Positions 1-6,409 of a stretch of 12,887 nt of DNA are shown here, piece after piece. The notes below the pieces were generated by a model that was not told the DNA's origin, did not search any database, and saw nothing but the letters and a program-made list of their open reading frames with translations. Both the position numbers and the translations under genes were made by a program. How positions within the stretch are numbered: position 1 is the stretch's first letter; each line of letters begins with the position of its first letter. The stretch is taken from contig JAFAGL010000257.1 of NCBI GenBank assembly GCA_023422735.1, forward strand, positions 1-12,887. Direction: 5' to 3'. The DNA comes from Pseudomonadota bacterium (lineage in GTDB: Bacteria; Pseudomonadota; Alphaproteobacteria; Rhizobiales; Rhizobiaceae).

Positions 1-440
1 TTCCCGGGATGACCACCTTTGCCGGCGCTGAAAATCTGCCGGCCTTTCTGGCAGCAACGGATATTCTGGTGGTTCTCCTGCCATTGACGGATGCCACGCG
101 TGGTATTCTCACCTATGAACTCGTCAGCCAGTTGCGACGCGACAATCCGCTTGGTGGTTCGGTGCTCATCAATGCTGGCCGCGGCGGTTTGCAGCGCGAG
201 GAAGACCTCTTGCGCGCCCTCAATGATGGCACATTGTCGGCAACCAGTCTCGATGTCTTTGAAACCGAGCCACTGCCGCAAACATCACCCTTGTGGGACC
301 ACCCGAACGTGTTTGTGACCCCACATGCGGCAGCACCGTCCGATCCGCGCGCATTGGTGACCGCGATGCTGGCGCAAATGGATGCTTATGATCGCGGCGA
401 GCCGCTGGTTGATCTGGTTGATCGCGCCGCAGGATATTGA
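1..440 (+). CDS. ghrA: Glyoxylate/hydroxypyruvate reductase A, 3' part
   Basis: This is the C-terminal portion of a D-isomer-specific 2-hydroxyacid dehydrogenase of the GhrA type. The family reduces glyoxylate and hydroxypyruvate with NAD(P)H in the cytoplasm. The frame is open to the left edge, so the true start lies outside the window; the ATG at 9 is internal. Visible signatures are LVVLLPLTDATRGIL, INAGRGG, LDVFETEPLP, SPLWDHPNVFVTPHAA and the C-terminal VDRAAGY. The LPLT, RGG and DVFE.EPL blocks belong to the NAD(P)-binding and catalytic lobes, and the histidine of TPHAA matches the family's catalytic His. TGA ends at 440, followed by a strong terminator. The N-terminal substrate lobe and the GxGxxG nucleotide motif are not in view, so paralogues of the same superfamily remain possible. 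Confidence 0.9.
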   Translation, partial: PGMTTFAGAENLPAFLAATDILVVLLPLTDATRGILTYELVSQLRRDNPLGGSVLINAGRGGLQREEDLLRALNDGTLSATSLDVFETEPLPQTSPLWDHPNVFVTPHAAAPSDPRALVTAMLAQMDAYDRGEPLVDLVDRAAGY

Positions 441-466
441 AAACTCAGTTCTGGCCGTGAATTGAG

Positions 467-495
467 AAAAGCCCGGTCACCAGGACCGGGCTTTT
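467..495. terminator. Bidirectional rho-independent terminator
   Basis: A perfect 8-bp GC-rich stem (471-478 with 484-491) encloses a 5-nt loop. It is flanked by AAAA on the left and TTTT on the right, so it reads as an intrinsic terminator on both strands. It sits between the convergent ends of ghrA (440) and the OmpA-family gene (519) and should serve both. Confidence 0.9.
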
Positions 496-518
496 CCTTC
501 GTTCAGTCAGCGAAGCGT

Positions 519-2615
519 TTATTGTGCGCTGGCGCTGGCCGGGGCCACCAGCGGCGTGATGCGGCGGATGGCAACACGGCGGTTTTCCCTTTCGGCGCTG
601 TCGGTGCTGATCTTCAGATAGCGCTCACCGTAGCCCTGTGTGGTCAGGTTTTCCGGCGGCACATCGAAATAGCGCGACAAGGCGTCGGCAACCGATTCCG
701 CCCGGCGATCCGACAACAGAAGGTTGGACTGATCGCTGCCCACCGCATCCGTATGACCTTCGATCAGGAAGGTTTCGGCAGGGTTTTGTTCGAGCAGCTT
801 TTGGATGCCTTCTGCAACGCCGGCCAACCGGTCGATCTGACTTTCGGCGACATCGGCTGAACCCGTTTCGAACGTGATCGTGTCGAGATCGATGCGGCGC
901 ACCGTGTCGCGAACGCGTGCCGAACGCTTGACCTCGTCGACCGAATACAGGCGCTGGATGCGCTCCACAGGTGGTTGATCGAGGAAGTCGTAATAGCGAT
1001 CGGGATCGTCCACGGTACCGGCATCGAGGATGTAATCGCGGGCCGGAATATTCAACCGCAGCGGCGGCAGATCCTCGCCCGGATCGCGCCATTCGCGCAC
1101 GCGATCATAATCGTCCTCATCGACGTAAGAGAGCACGAATTCGCGATTGTCCGGCGTGATGCGCGAACGACGGATCACGTCGCCATAGGCATTGCGGATT
1201 GTCACCACCTGCGTGCCATCCCGGCGCACGATGGTTTCACGCGTCCGCCCGCGCGGAAGCTCCTCGTAATAAACGTCGCGCGAGTCGCGGCTCAACCGGC
1301 CACGGTCGGAGCTTTCGACAAAGCTTTCACCGCCGAAATTGAGGATGATGCGGTTGTCGCTTTCGCGCACGACATCCACGCCTTCCGGACGCTCCCAACG
1401 ACGCGGCCGATCGCGATCGACCTCGATGCGACGACCGCGCTCTTCGCGGGCCGAACGGATATTGTCGATGCGCATGCGCTCCACTTGTGCGGCGGCATCC
1501 GATTCCGGCGGAGGTCCGGCCGGCTCGCGAGCCTGATCGTCGCGGCGGTCGCCGCCGTCGCGGTCGCCTCGACCTGCGCCGTCTCGTTCACCGCCACGGT
1601 CGCGGTCCCGGCCCTCGCCACGACGGCGCGGTTCGTCCGGCCGCCCTTTGGCGCTATCGAGAATCGGGGCGGCGTTTTCCGGCAAAACTTCCTCAGTCTG
1701 ATCGTTGGAAGCTGGTGGCAGGGTTGGTGCTTTCTCGCGCACAGGGGGTTGCTCAATCTGCGTTGGCTGTGCGGGTTCACCTTGCCCGGCTTCATCGGGC
1801 TTGGCGTCACCTGGTGCTGCCTCGCTTGGTGCCGGTTTGGTTTCCGGAGCGGGAGCCTCGCCGCCATTGTCATTCGCCGGCTGTTCTTCACGGTCCCCGC
1901 GCGGACGACGCGATTGCCCGTCCTCGCCGCCGCGATCGCGATCGCGACGCATGTCGTCGCGCATCCGTTCAGCGCCAGAACGACCATCCGAACGCGGCTC
2001 TGCTTCTCCTTCAGGACGCGGCGCGGTTTCCACAGGCCCGTCACGTTCCTCGCTCTGTTCGCGCTGTTGCGGTTGCGCAGGCGCTGCATCGGGCTGACTT
2101 GGCTGCTCGTCGCGCGGTTCAGGCGCAGGCTCCGGCTTCGGCTCGGGTTCAGGTGTCTGTTCGGGCTCGGCTTGAGGCTCGGGTTGAGGCTCGGGTTGAG
2201 CTGCTTCCGGCTCAGATTGGCGCTCAGGTTGTGCTGCCTCTGGTTCAGCCTGCGGGGTTGGCTCTTCCTGTTGGCGAGGTGCAGCTTCTTCTTCCTGCTC
2301 ACGCGGAGCGGGTTGCTCTTCTTCCTGGCGCGGCTCTTCCGGCGCCGGTTCTTCAGCAGGAGAGGCTTCCGGAGCTGGCGCCGGCTCTTCTTCCTCCTTT
2401 GGACGCTCGCGCGGCGCTTCCTGCGTTTCGGGAATCACTTCCTCGGCAGGCTGGCTATCGGATTGCGCCAGAATGACTGGGCGCTGGGAATCAAATCGGG
2501 GCTCGGCGATTTCTCGCGTCAAAGGCGCCGCATGCAGCGGCATTGTCGCCATCAAAAGTCCAAGCGCGGTGCCCGCAAGGGCGGTATTCGCCAGGATTGT
2601 GTTGCGGCTTTTCAT
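519..2615 (-). CDS. OmpA-family peptidoglycan-binding protein with long acidic/Pro-rich linker
   Basis: This 698-aa exported protein has a C-terminal OmpA-like domain that should bind peptidoglycan in the periplasm. The start at 2615 is set by an AAGGAGAG ribosome site 6 nt upstream. The same frame stays open to 3167, but that extension would run through the oppositely oriented UPF0260 gene and reads as non-protein. Residues 1-29 form a signal peptide ending near LHA/AP. Residues about 52-205 are Pro/Glu/Gln-rich, about 205-245 and 325-362 are Arg/Asp/Gly-rich, and 410-560 form a more ordered region. The OmpA domain spans about 578-690. It carries GHTDAVG and LSDRRAESV, with D623 and R638 at the 15-residue spacing of the diaminopimelate-binding Asp and Arg in OmpA. 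Similar OmpA/MotB-domain proteins occur in Rhizobiales; the precise role is unknown. It ends at a terminator shared with ghrA. Confidence 0.88.
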   Translation of the reverse strand: MKSRNTILANTALAGTALGLLMATMPLHAAPLTREIAEPRFDSQRPVILAQSDSQPAEEVIPETQEAPRERPKEEEEPAPAPEASPAEEPAPEEPRQEEEQPAPREQEEEAAPRQQEEPTPQAEPEAAQPERQSEPEAAQPEPQPEPQAEPEQTPEPEPKPEPAPEPRDEQPSQPDAAPAQPQQREQSEERDGPVETAPRPEGEAEPRSDGRSGAERMRDDMRRDRDRGGEDGQSRRPRGDREEQPANDNGGEAPAPETKPAPSEAAPGDAKPDEAGQGEPAQPTQIEQPPVREKAPTLPPASNDQTEEVLPENAAPILDSAKGRPDEPRRRGEGRDRDRGGERDGAGRGDRDGGDRRDDQAREPAGPPPESDAAAQVERMRIDNIRSAREERGRRIEVDRDRPRRWERPEGVDVVRESDNRIILNFGGESFVESSDRGRLSRDSRDVYYEELPRGRTRETIVRRDGTQVVTIRNAYGDVIRRSRITPDNREFVLSYVDEDDYDRVREWRDPGEDLPPLRLNIPARDYILDAGTVDDPDRYYDFLDQPPVERIQRLYSVDEVKRSARVRDTVRRIDLDTITFETGSADVAESQIDRLAGVAEGIQKLLEQNPAETFLIEGHTDAVGSDQSNLLLSDRRAESVADALSRYFDVPPENLTTQGYGERYLKISTDSAERENRRVAIRRITPLVAPASASAQ
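1530..2462 (-). repeat. Low-complexity coding tract (P/E/Q then R/D/G rich)
   Basis: This stretch encodes residues 52-362 of the OmpA-family protein. It starts with Glu/Pro/Gln-rich imperfect repeats such as EPEAAQPE and PEPQPEP. Two basic/acidic segments built from RDRDRGG-like units follow, separated by a second Pro-rich spacer. The DNA is biased enough that the opposite strand stays open for more than 1.6 kb. It probably acts as a periplasm-spanning, disordered linker and could vary in length between strains. Confidence 0.8.
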
Positions 2616-2730
2616 GCCGGTCTCTCCTTGTTTGTTTCCTGATGCGCCTGGCCAGGGCCTGTTTCCCGACCTGCCCAGCCAAATGGCGCGCAGGCCTACA
2701 AGTTCCACCGCAACGCGCCTGAACCGGCTG

Positions 2731-2745
2731 TGAACGCGTCGTTCA
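2731..2745. promoter_or_regulatory. Palindromic operator-like site
   Basis: TGAACG-CGT-CGTTCA is a perfect 6+6 inverted repeat with a 3-nt spacer. It lies between the divergent OmpA-family gene (ATG at 2615) and UPF0260 gene (likely ATG at 2841), about 100-130 bp upstream of each. This is the size and position of a dimeric regulator site, but no regulator can be named. Confidence 0.35.
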
Positions 2746-2840
2746 GATGAATGGAAACGGAGATTGGTAGGCATGGGACAGTCTTGAAACGAAGGTCGGT
2801 GCAGGATCGCTGCCTTGATTTCCCCGCATCGAACGCGCAC

Positions 2841-3296
2841 ATGGCGCTGATGCAAACGCCCTTTTGGAAAGAAAAAAGCCTCGAAGCCCTTTCGCCCAGC
2901 GAATGGGAGCAGCTTTGCGACGGTTGCGGGAAATGCTGCCTCGCCAAGCTGGAAGACGAGGATTCCGGCGAAATCTACTGGACAAGCGTGGCTTGCCGCC
3001 TGTTCGATGCAGGGACCTGTCAATGCGCCGATTATCCCAATCGCAAAGCAAAAGTTCCCGATTGCGTGCAACTGACGCCACGCAAGGTTCGCGAGATCGA
3101 CTGGCTGCCAAATACCTGCGCTTATCGGCTGGTGGCCGACGGCAAAGATCTGTTCGATTGGCATCACTTGATTTCAGGCAGTCGCGAAACCGTCCATAGC
3201 GCTGGCATTTCGATGCTCGGGCGCGTCACTGCGCTGGAAAGCGACATGGCGGACGACGAAGACTATTTCGACCACGTGCTCGAACATCAGCCCTGA
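2841..3296 (+). CDS. UPF0260 (YcgN-like) Cys-cluster protein
   Basis: This 151-aa cytoplasmic protein belongs to the UPF0260/YcgN group and carries the CxxCxxCC putative zinc- or iron-chelating domain. The cluster LCDGCGKCC holds C26, C29, C32 and C33. Further conserved cysteines follow at C52 (VACRLF), C60, C62 (TCQC), C75 (VPDC) and C93 (NTCAYRL), and the SGSRETVH block matches the family. The frame opens at 2751, but the family begins close to the PFW motif, so the ATG at 2841 (or 2850) is preferred and gives the usual length of about 150 aa. No clear Shine-Dalgarno is seen before any candidate. The biochemical function of this family is not established. It is divergent from the OmpA-family gene. 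Confidence 0.88.
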   Translation: MALMQTPFWKEKSLEALSPSEWEQLCDGCGKCCLAKLEDEDSGEIYWTSVACRLFDAGTCQCADYPNRKAKVPDCVQLTPRKVREIDWLPNTCAYRLVADGKDLFDWHHLISGSRETVHSAGISMLGRVTALESDMADDEDYFDHVLEHQP

Positions 3297-3327
3297 TTGC
3301 GCAGATGGTTACCGCCGAAGGGCCATT

Positions 3328-3372
3328 GCGCGTGAACCGCGCGTGAATAACCGGTTCTGATGGAGTTCACGC
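3328..3372. promoter_or_regulatory. GCGTGAA repeat cluster upstream of small secreted protein gene
   Basis: GCGCGTGAA occurs twice in tandem (3328-3336 and 3339-3347) with an 11-bp period, about one helical turn. An inverted copy, GTTCACGC, lies at 3365-3372 and pairs perfectly with GCGTGAAC at 3330-3337. The cluster sits 49-93 bp before the ATG at 3421. It could be an operator; the binding protein is unknown. Confidence 0.35.
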
Positions 3373-3420
3373 AGCCATTGGCAATTTCAGATCATGATCC
3401 TGGTCATGAAGGAGATCGCC

Positions 3421-3765
3421 ATGTTCAAACCGCTGCAAACTGCCATCTTGTCCGCCAGCCTCTTGCTGGGAAGCTTCGTCGCCGTGCCCGCTGTTCAGGC
3501 AGAAGGTTTGCGGATCACCATCAATCCGCAAACGGTTCAATATCGTCATGACCGCGATCGGCACGACCGCCATTATCGCAATCAGCGCGGACCGCGTCAT
3601 GGCTGCACGGCCGAGCGCGCCGTGCGCAAAGCCTCGCGTTTGGGTATCAACCGTGCGCGCGTCACCAATGTAGGCCGCAACACGATTTCCGTGCGTGGCT
3701 TCAAGCGTGGCGAACGTGTGCGTGTTCTGTTTGCCCGTGCGCCGAATTGCCCGGTATTGCGCTGA
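3421..3765 (+). CDS. Small secreted basic protein
   Basis: This 114-aa protein has a clear Sec signal peptide (residues 1-27, ending AVQA/EG). The ATG at 3421 is chosen because AAGGAG lies 6 nt upstream (3409-3414); an in-frame ATG at 3394 lacks a site and would spoil the signal peptide. The mature protein is strongly basic, with a His/Arg/Asp-rich stretch at 42-60 and a C-terminal half CTAERAVRKASRLG ... ISVRGFKRGERVRVLFAR ... NCPVLR. C62 and C110 are its only cysteines and could form a disulfide in the periplasm. Short exported proteins with this C-terminal pattern are recognised from Rhizobiales, but no function is known. It is monocistronic and ends at a strong hairpin. Confidence 0.82.
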   Translation: MFKPLQTAILSASLLLGSFVAVPAVQAEGLRITINPQTVQYRHDRDRHDRHYRNQRGPRHGCTAERAVRKASRLGINRARVTNVGRNTISVRGFKRGERVRVLFARAPNCPVLR

Positions 3766-3772
3766 TCGCGGA

Positions 3773-3815
3773 AACAGAAAAAGGGCCGGCGAGTTCGCCG
3801 GCCCTTTTTTCTGTT
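3773..3815. terminator. Bidirectional rho-independent terminator
   Basis: The stem GGGCCGGC/GCCGGCCC (3783-3790 with 3797-3804) has a 6-nt loop. It is extended by an A-tract (3778-3782) opposite a T-tract (3805-3810), then by AACAG/CTGTT. It works on both strands and separates the convergent small secreted protein gene (ends 3765) and BP26-like gene (ends 3838). Confidence 0.92.
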
Positions 3816-3837
3816 CCAAAAACCGCAGCTTCAGCGA

Positions 3838-4563
3838 TTATTGATTGATCGCGAAAGTAACGTTGACCTGCACCTGATAGGCGTTTTCCCCGGCCTCGAC
3901 CGGAACAGCCGCTGCATCGGCGCGCTCGGCAAAAGCCTTCATCGCCATCGGGCGCGGTGGCTGATTCTGTGAGCTTTCGCGAATTTCGATCACCGAACCG
4001 AGTTCGACCCCGGCAGCTTCCGCCAGCGTTCTGGCGCGGTCCATGGCATCCTTGACCGCAAGCTTGCGCGCTTCCTTCAGCGTATCCTTGGGATTGTCCG
4101 AACTGAAATTGATCTGACCGCCTTGGTTGACACCCAGCGTCACACTTTTATCGAGGATCGCGCCGACCTTTTCCATGTCACGCACCCGTACGCCCAGCGT
4201 GTTGGTCACCTGATAACCCATCAGCTTGGGCTGCTGGTCTTCGCTATCATTCTTTGGATAAACGTAACGCGGCTCGATTGACAGGTTGCTGGTTTGCAGA
4301 TCCCTGCTTTCAATCCCTTCAGCCTTCATCGCCTCGATAACAGCCGCCATCGCCTCATTGTTCTGGTCAAGGGCTGCACGGGCCGTTTCAGCTTCACGCA
4401 TCACGCCGAGCGTCAGCATCGCGATATCGGGACGTATGGTCGCTTCCCCTTCGCCAACGACGGAAATTTTGGCAAAGGGCTCGGGCGCGGGCGGAGGAGC
4501 AGGCTGGGCCATGGCAGAAACAGATCCAAGCATCAAAAAGGCAAGCGGCAGGGTGGCACGCAT
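3838..4563 (-). CDS. BP26/Omp28-like SIMPL (DUF541) periplasmic protein
   Basis: This 241-aa exported protein of the SIMPL/DUF541 family closely resembles Brucella BP26 (Omp28), a periplasmic immunogen that forms oligomeric channel-like rings. The signal peptide covers residues 1-19 (SAMA/QP), followed by a short Pro/Ala-rich stretch. The family body includes SVVGEGEATIRPD, LQTSNLSIEPRYVYP, GYQVTNTLGVRVRD, DKSVTLGVNQGGQINF and the C-terminal AGENAYQVQVNVTFAI, all with direct counterparts in BP26. The ATG at 4563 is preferred over the in-frame TTG at 4584, because it puts the signal peptide at the N-terminus; GGAG lies 11 nt upstream. The cellular role of SIMPL proteins is not settled. Confidence 0.92.
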   Translation of the reverse strand: MRATLPLAFLMLGSVSAMAQPAPPPAPEPFAKISVVGEGEATIRPDIAMLTLGVMREAETARAALDQNNEAMAAVIEAMKAEGIESRDLQTSNLSIEPRYVYPKNDSEDQQPKLMGYQVTNTLGVRVRDMEKVGAILDKSVTLGVNQGGQINFSSDNPKDTLKEARKLAVKDAMDRARTLAEAAGVELGSVIEIRESSQNQPPRPMAMKAFAERADAAAVPVEAGENAYQVQVNVTFAINQ

Positions 4564-4668
4564 CGTAACGCAATCTCCAAACAAGCAATTCGTCCCTTAT
4601 GTCGCGTAACTTGTGAATATGGAGTGATTACGACACCCCGGCATATGAAGAATGCGTTTGCAAGAACT

Positions 4669-4696
4669 TGTGCTGCGCGCACAAATTGCCTAGTGA
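4669..4696 (+). promoter_or_regulatory. Candidate tRNA promoter
   Basis: TTGTGC (4669-4674) and TAGTGA (4691-4696) are 16 bp apart, and the tRNA begins 12 nt after the second box. Both hexamers are only partial matches to a housekeeping promoter. The call rests mainly on spacing and position. Confidence 0.3.
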
Positions 4697-4708
4697 TCTC
4701 GCCGTGTG

Positions 4709-4784
4709 GGGCCTGTAGCTCAATGGTTAGAGCCGGCGGCTCATAACCGCTTGGTTGGGGGTTCGAGTCCCTCCGGGCCCACCA
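4709..4784 (+). tRNA. tRNA-Ile2 (CAT anticodon; often auto-labelled tRNA-Met)
   Basis: This 76-nt tRNA folds fully. The acceptor stem GGGCCTG pairs with CGGGCCC (one T-G pair), followed by A and an encoded CCA. The D arm is GCTC/GAGC, the anticodon stem GGCGG/CCGCT with loop CTCATAA, and the T loop TTCGAGT. The anticodon is CAT. The anticodon arm and variable region (GGCG.CTCATAA.CGCTTGGT) match E. coli tRNA-Ile2, whose C34 becomes lysidine through TilS so that it reads AUA. They do not resemble elongator or initiator tRNA-Met. Ile2 is therefore preferred, although simple anticodon rules say Met. Its 3' end is the integration site of the adjacent island. Confidence 0.93.
4770..4784 (+). repeat. 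attL-like direct repeat (tRNA 3' end)
   Basis: CCTCCGGGCCCACCA forms the last 15 bases of the tRNA and recurs exactly at 7252-7266. Identity stops at both edges of the 15-mer. A tRNA 3' end duplicated at the far side of foreign-looking DNA is the usual footprint of tyrosine-recombinase integration. Confidence 0.85.
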
Positions 4785-5122
4785 ACTCACTTTATACCCC
4801 AATAAAATCAGCGACTTAGGGTGTGACCAAAGTGCCCAAAATGACGATTTGGGGTAACGAAATTACCGGATACCCCTGCGTTCGAGTCCCGCGTTGCCCC
4901 TAATGGGTTCGAGGCGAAGTATAGATTGGCTCTGCGGGCTTCGTAATTCTACTGCCGGATCATTGATTTAGGCGATTCTGTATTGCCACCATATCCAGCT
5001 AGTAAGGCAGCATGTATCGTCCCGTGCGGTTGCGGGTTCGTGTCCCAAGCGTTGCAGGTTCGAGTCCTGACGTGAGATGCCCGTGACAACCTAGAGGCCT
5101 TGCGGTTTCCTATTCTTGATCC
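4785..5122. other. Non-coding island margin with T-arm-like tRNA fragments
   Basis: No convincing gene is seen in these 338 bp. Short sequences resembling tRNA T arms recur. GTTCGAGTCCC at 4880-4890 is identical to 4761-4771 of the tRNA, and GGTTCGAGTCC at 5057-5067 matches it over 11 bases with a CAGG/CCTG stem. GGGTTCGTGTCCC at 5034-5046 and GGGTTCGA at 4905-4912 are weaker. None can be extended into a whole tRNA. A TTGATC/GATCAA inverted repeat (5116-5131) overlaps the methyltransferase stop but has no T-tract, so it is not called a terminator. Confidence 0.6.
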
Positions 5123-6118
5123 TTAGATCAAAGGCAACATCGACGGCTGGGACGTATATAGACTGATGTCCACACTCTCTCCCGCGTTCACGCGATCGAA
5201 TGCGTCTCTAATTTGATGGGGCGTTTTGGTACTTGGCAAGAACCTAAAGACGCTTGCCGCTAGATAGTCTTGACGCTCTTCGAAGGCGAGCCATTTGCGC
5301 CCCTCGGTTTCAGCAACCTGCCCAGTAGTGTTTGATCCTGCGAAGATATCGAGAACGACATCCCCTGGCTCCGTTAAAAACCTGATGAAGAACTCGGGCA
5401 GCTTTGCCGGAAATCTGGCTGGGTGACGATCCGAACCTACGAGCTTGCATCCGGCAACGTAAGCACCGTTGGATTCTGTGTTTGGGATTTGCAACAAATT
5501 TGATGGGATCGCTCCGCCATTATCCGTTGCAAAGCCTGCGCTGATCTCATGTCCAGACGGGCGTGTTCCAGGCTTGTAAAACTTCTCCGGATCTTCGATG
5601 AGCTTTTTCATTCGATCGGAGTACGGTGCGAGCACCTTTCGAACGTCGGCCTTCGGCCACTCGGTTTTTGAAAACCACCACACATTGTTGACGGAATCCT
5701 TGGCTCGGATTTTTCGCTTGTTCACCCATTCAATGGGTGATGGCAGCTTAGCCGGATTATACCAATAGAAGTCTTCCGCAAGAAAGAAACCAATCTCATC
5801 ACAGAATCGGATCGGCAGGCGCAGATGATAAAGGCTGCGGGCCGGAACTCCCTTCTGGTAAGCACCGCCGACATCCAACACGAGGCTTCCTGTCGGCTTC
5901 AGTTTCGAAAATACTAGCTGTCCAAATTCCAGCAGCCAATCCAGGTATTCCGATTGATCTTTGTTTCCGTATGCCTTCTGCCGCTGTAGCGCGAACGGCG
6001 GTGAGGTCATAACCAGATCAAGGCTGTTGTCCGGCAGGTTTCTGAGAAGGTCTCGCGAGTCCCCGCAATAGGCTGCACCGTTGCTCGTGAAGTAAGCGGG
6101 TTTTGCGTCAAGCTGCAT
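5123..6118 (-). CDS. PvuII-like DNA methyltransferase (N4-cytosine type, beta class)
   Basis: This 331-aa enzyme is the modification half of a Type II system and transfers a methyl group from S-adenosylmethionine to DNA. The motif order is that of beta-class enzymes. Catalytic motif IV (TSPPF, S39-F42) is near the N-terminus, a target-recognition region lies in the middle, and SAM-binding motif I (DIFAGSNTTG, 257-266) is near the C-terminus. It resembles M.PvuII over most of its length, for example SPPFALQR.K.YGN, GGAYQKGVPARS, LPSPIEWVNKRKIR, VWWFSKTEWPK, LAPYSDRMKKLIEDP and HPARFPAKLPEFFIR. M.PvuII makes N4-methylcytosine in CAGCTG, so that target is inferred here. ATG at 6118 has a weak GGAA upstream. 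The gene diverges from the C-R pair across 66 bp, as in PvuII. Confidence 0.95.
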   Translation of the reverse strand: MQLDAKPAYFTSNGAAYCGDSRDLLRNLPDNSLDLVMTSPPFALQRQKAYGNKDQSEYLDWLLEFGQLVFSKLKPTGSLVLDVGGAYQKGVPARSLYHLRLPIRFCDEIGFFLAEDFYWYNPAKLPSPIEWVNKRKIRAKDSVNNVWWFSKTEWPKADVRKVLAPYSDRMKKLIEDPEKFYKPGTRPSGHEISAGFATDNGGAIPSNLLQIPNTESNGAYVAGCKLVGSDRHPARFPAKLPEFFIRFLTEPGDVVLDIFAGSNTTGQVAETEGRKWLAFEERQDYLAASVFRFLPSTKTPHQIRDAFDRVNAGESVDISLYTSQPSMLPLI

Positions 6119-6136
6119 GCTGATTCCAATAGATCA

Positions 6137-6162
6137 CACTCATCGTGTGTAGACTCATAATG
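6137..6162 (+). promoter_or_regulatory. Tandem C-box operators controlling the R-M system
   Basis: Two 11-bp boxes, CACTCATCGTG (6137-6147) and GACTCATAATG (6152-6162), are separated by 4 bp. They share ACTCAT at a 15-bp period. The left box is the more symmetric (CAC-TCATC-GTG, within CACAC/GTGTG). The 11+4+11 layout matches recalled C-protein operators such as Esp1396I. CATAAT (6156-6161) in the right box is a possible -10 for the C gene. Expected behaviour from relatives is that C dimers on the left box activate C and R, and a second dimer on the right box represses. Confidence 0.7.
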
Positions 6163-6184
6163 GTCCTTCCACAACCTCGCTCGG

Positions 6185-6409
6185 GTGAACACCACAGCAA
6201 AAAAACCGATTCGGACCACGTTGGCCGACAATATGCGGCGAATGCGCCAAGAGCGCCAGCTAAGCCAAGAGGCGTTGGCTGATAAGGCTGGAATTCACAG
6301 AAACTACCTGGGCGGGATCGAGCGCAGAGAGCGCAACGTAGGTCTCGATAATTTGGAAAAGATTGCCAAGGCTCTTGGCATTTCCGTCTCGCAGCTACTG
6401 GAAGAATAA
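6185..6409 (+). CDS. C protein: XRE-family controller of the R-M system
   Basis: This 74-aa helix-turn-helix protein has the size and layout of C regulators of Type II systems. Residues about 15-66 form the Xre fold: DNMRRMRQERQLSQEALADKAG, then the recognition helix region IHRNYLGGIERRERN, then LEKIAKALGISVSQLL. It should bind the C boxes at 6137-6162 as a dimer, switch on its own gene and the endonuclease gene, and delay restriction until methylation is in place. The start is GTG at 6185, with no Shine-Dalgarno; a stop at 6158 blocks any longer form. ATG at 6233 would truncate helix 1. Weak or leaderless initiation is known for C genes. The stop overlaps the endonuclease start (TAATG). Confidence 0.9.
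   Translation: MNTTAKKPIRTTLADNMRRMRQERQLSQEALADKAGIHRNYLGGIERRERNVGLDNLEKIAKALGISVSQLLEE

Noticed and set aside
975..2642. A 555-codon open frame on the plus strand across the OmpA-family gene
   Set aside because: It mirrors the low-complexity coding tract, has no ribosome site or recognisable domain, and the minus strand has a signal peptide, a strong ribosome site and an OmpA domain.
2616..3167. Upstream extension of the OmpA-family frame
   Set aside because: It runs antisense through the UPF0260 gene, and the AAGGAGAG site plus signal peptide fix the start at 2615.
3331..3356. EcfG-type general stress promoter upstream of the small secreted protein
   Set aside because: GAAC and GGTT are near the right spacing, but neither element matches GGAAC and CGTT closely enough.
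4880..5067. Additional complete tRNA genes in the island margin
   Set aside because: Only T-arm-like pieces are present; no acceptor, D or anticodon arms could be built around them.
5116..5131. Terminator at the end of the methyltransferase gene
   Set aside because: TTGATC/GATCAA is a good inverted repeat but is short, AT-rich and not followed by a T-tract.
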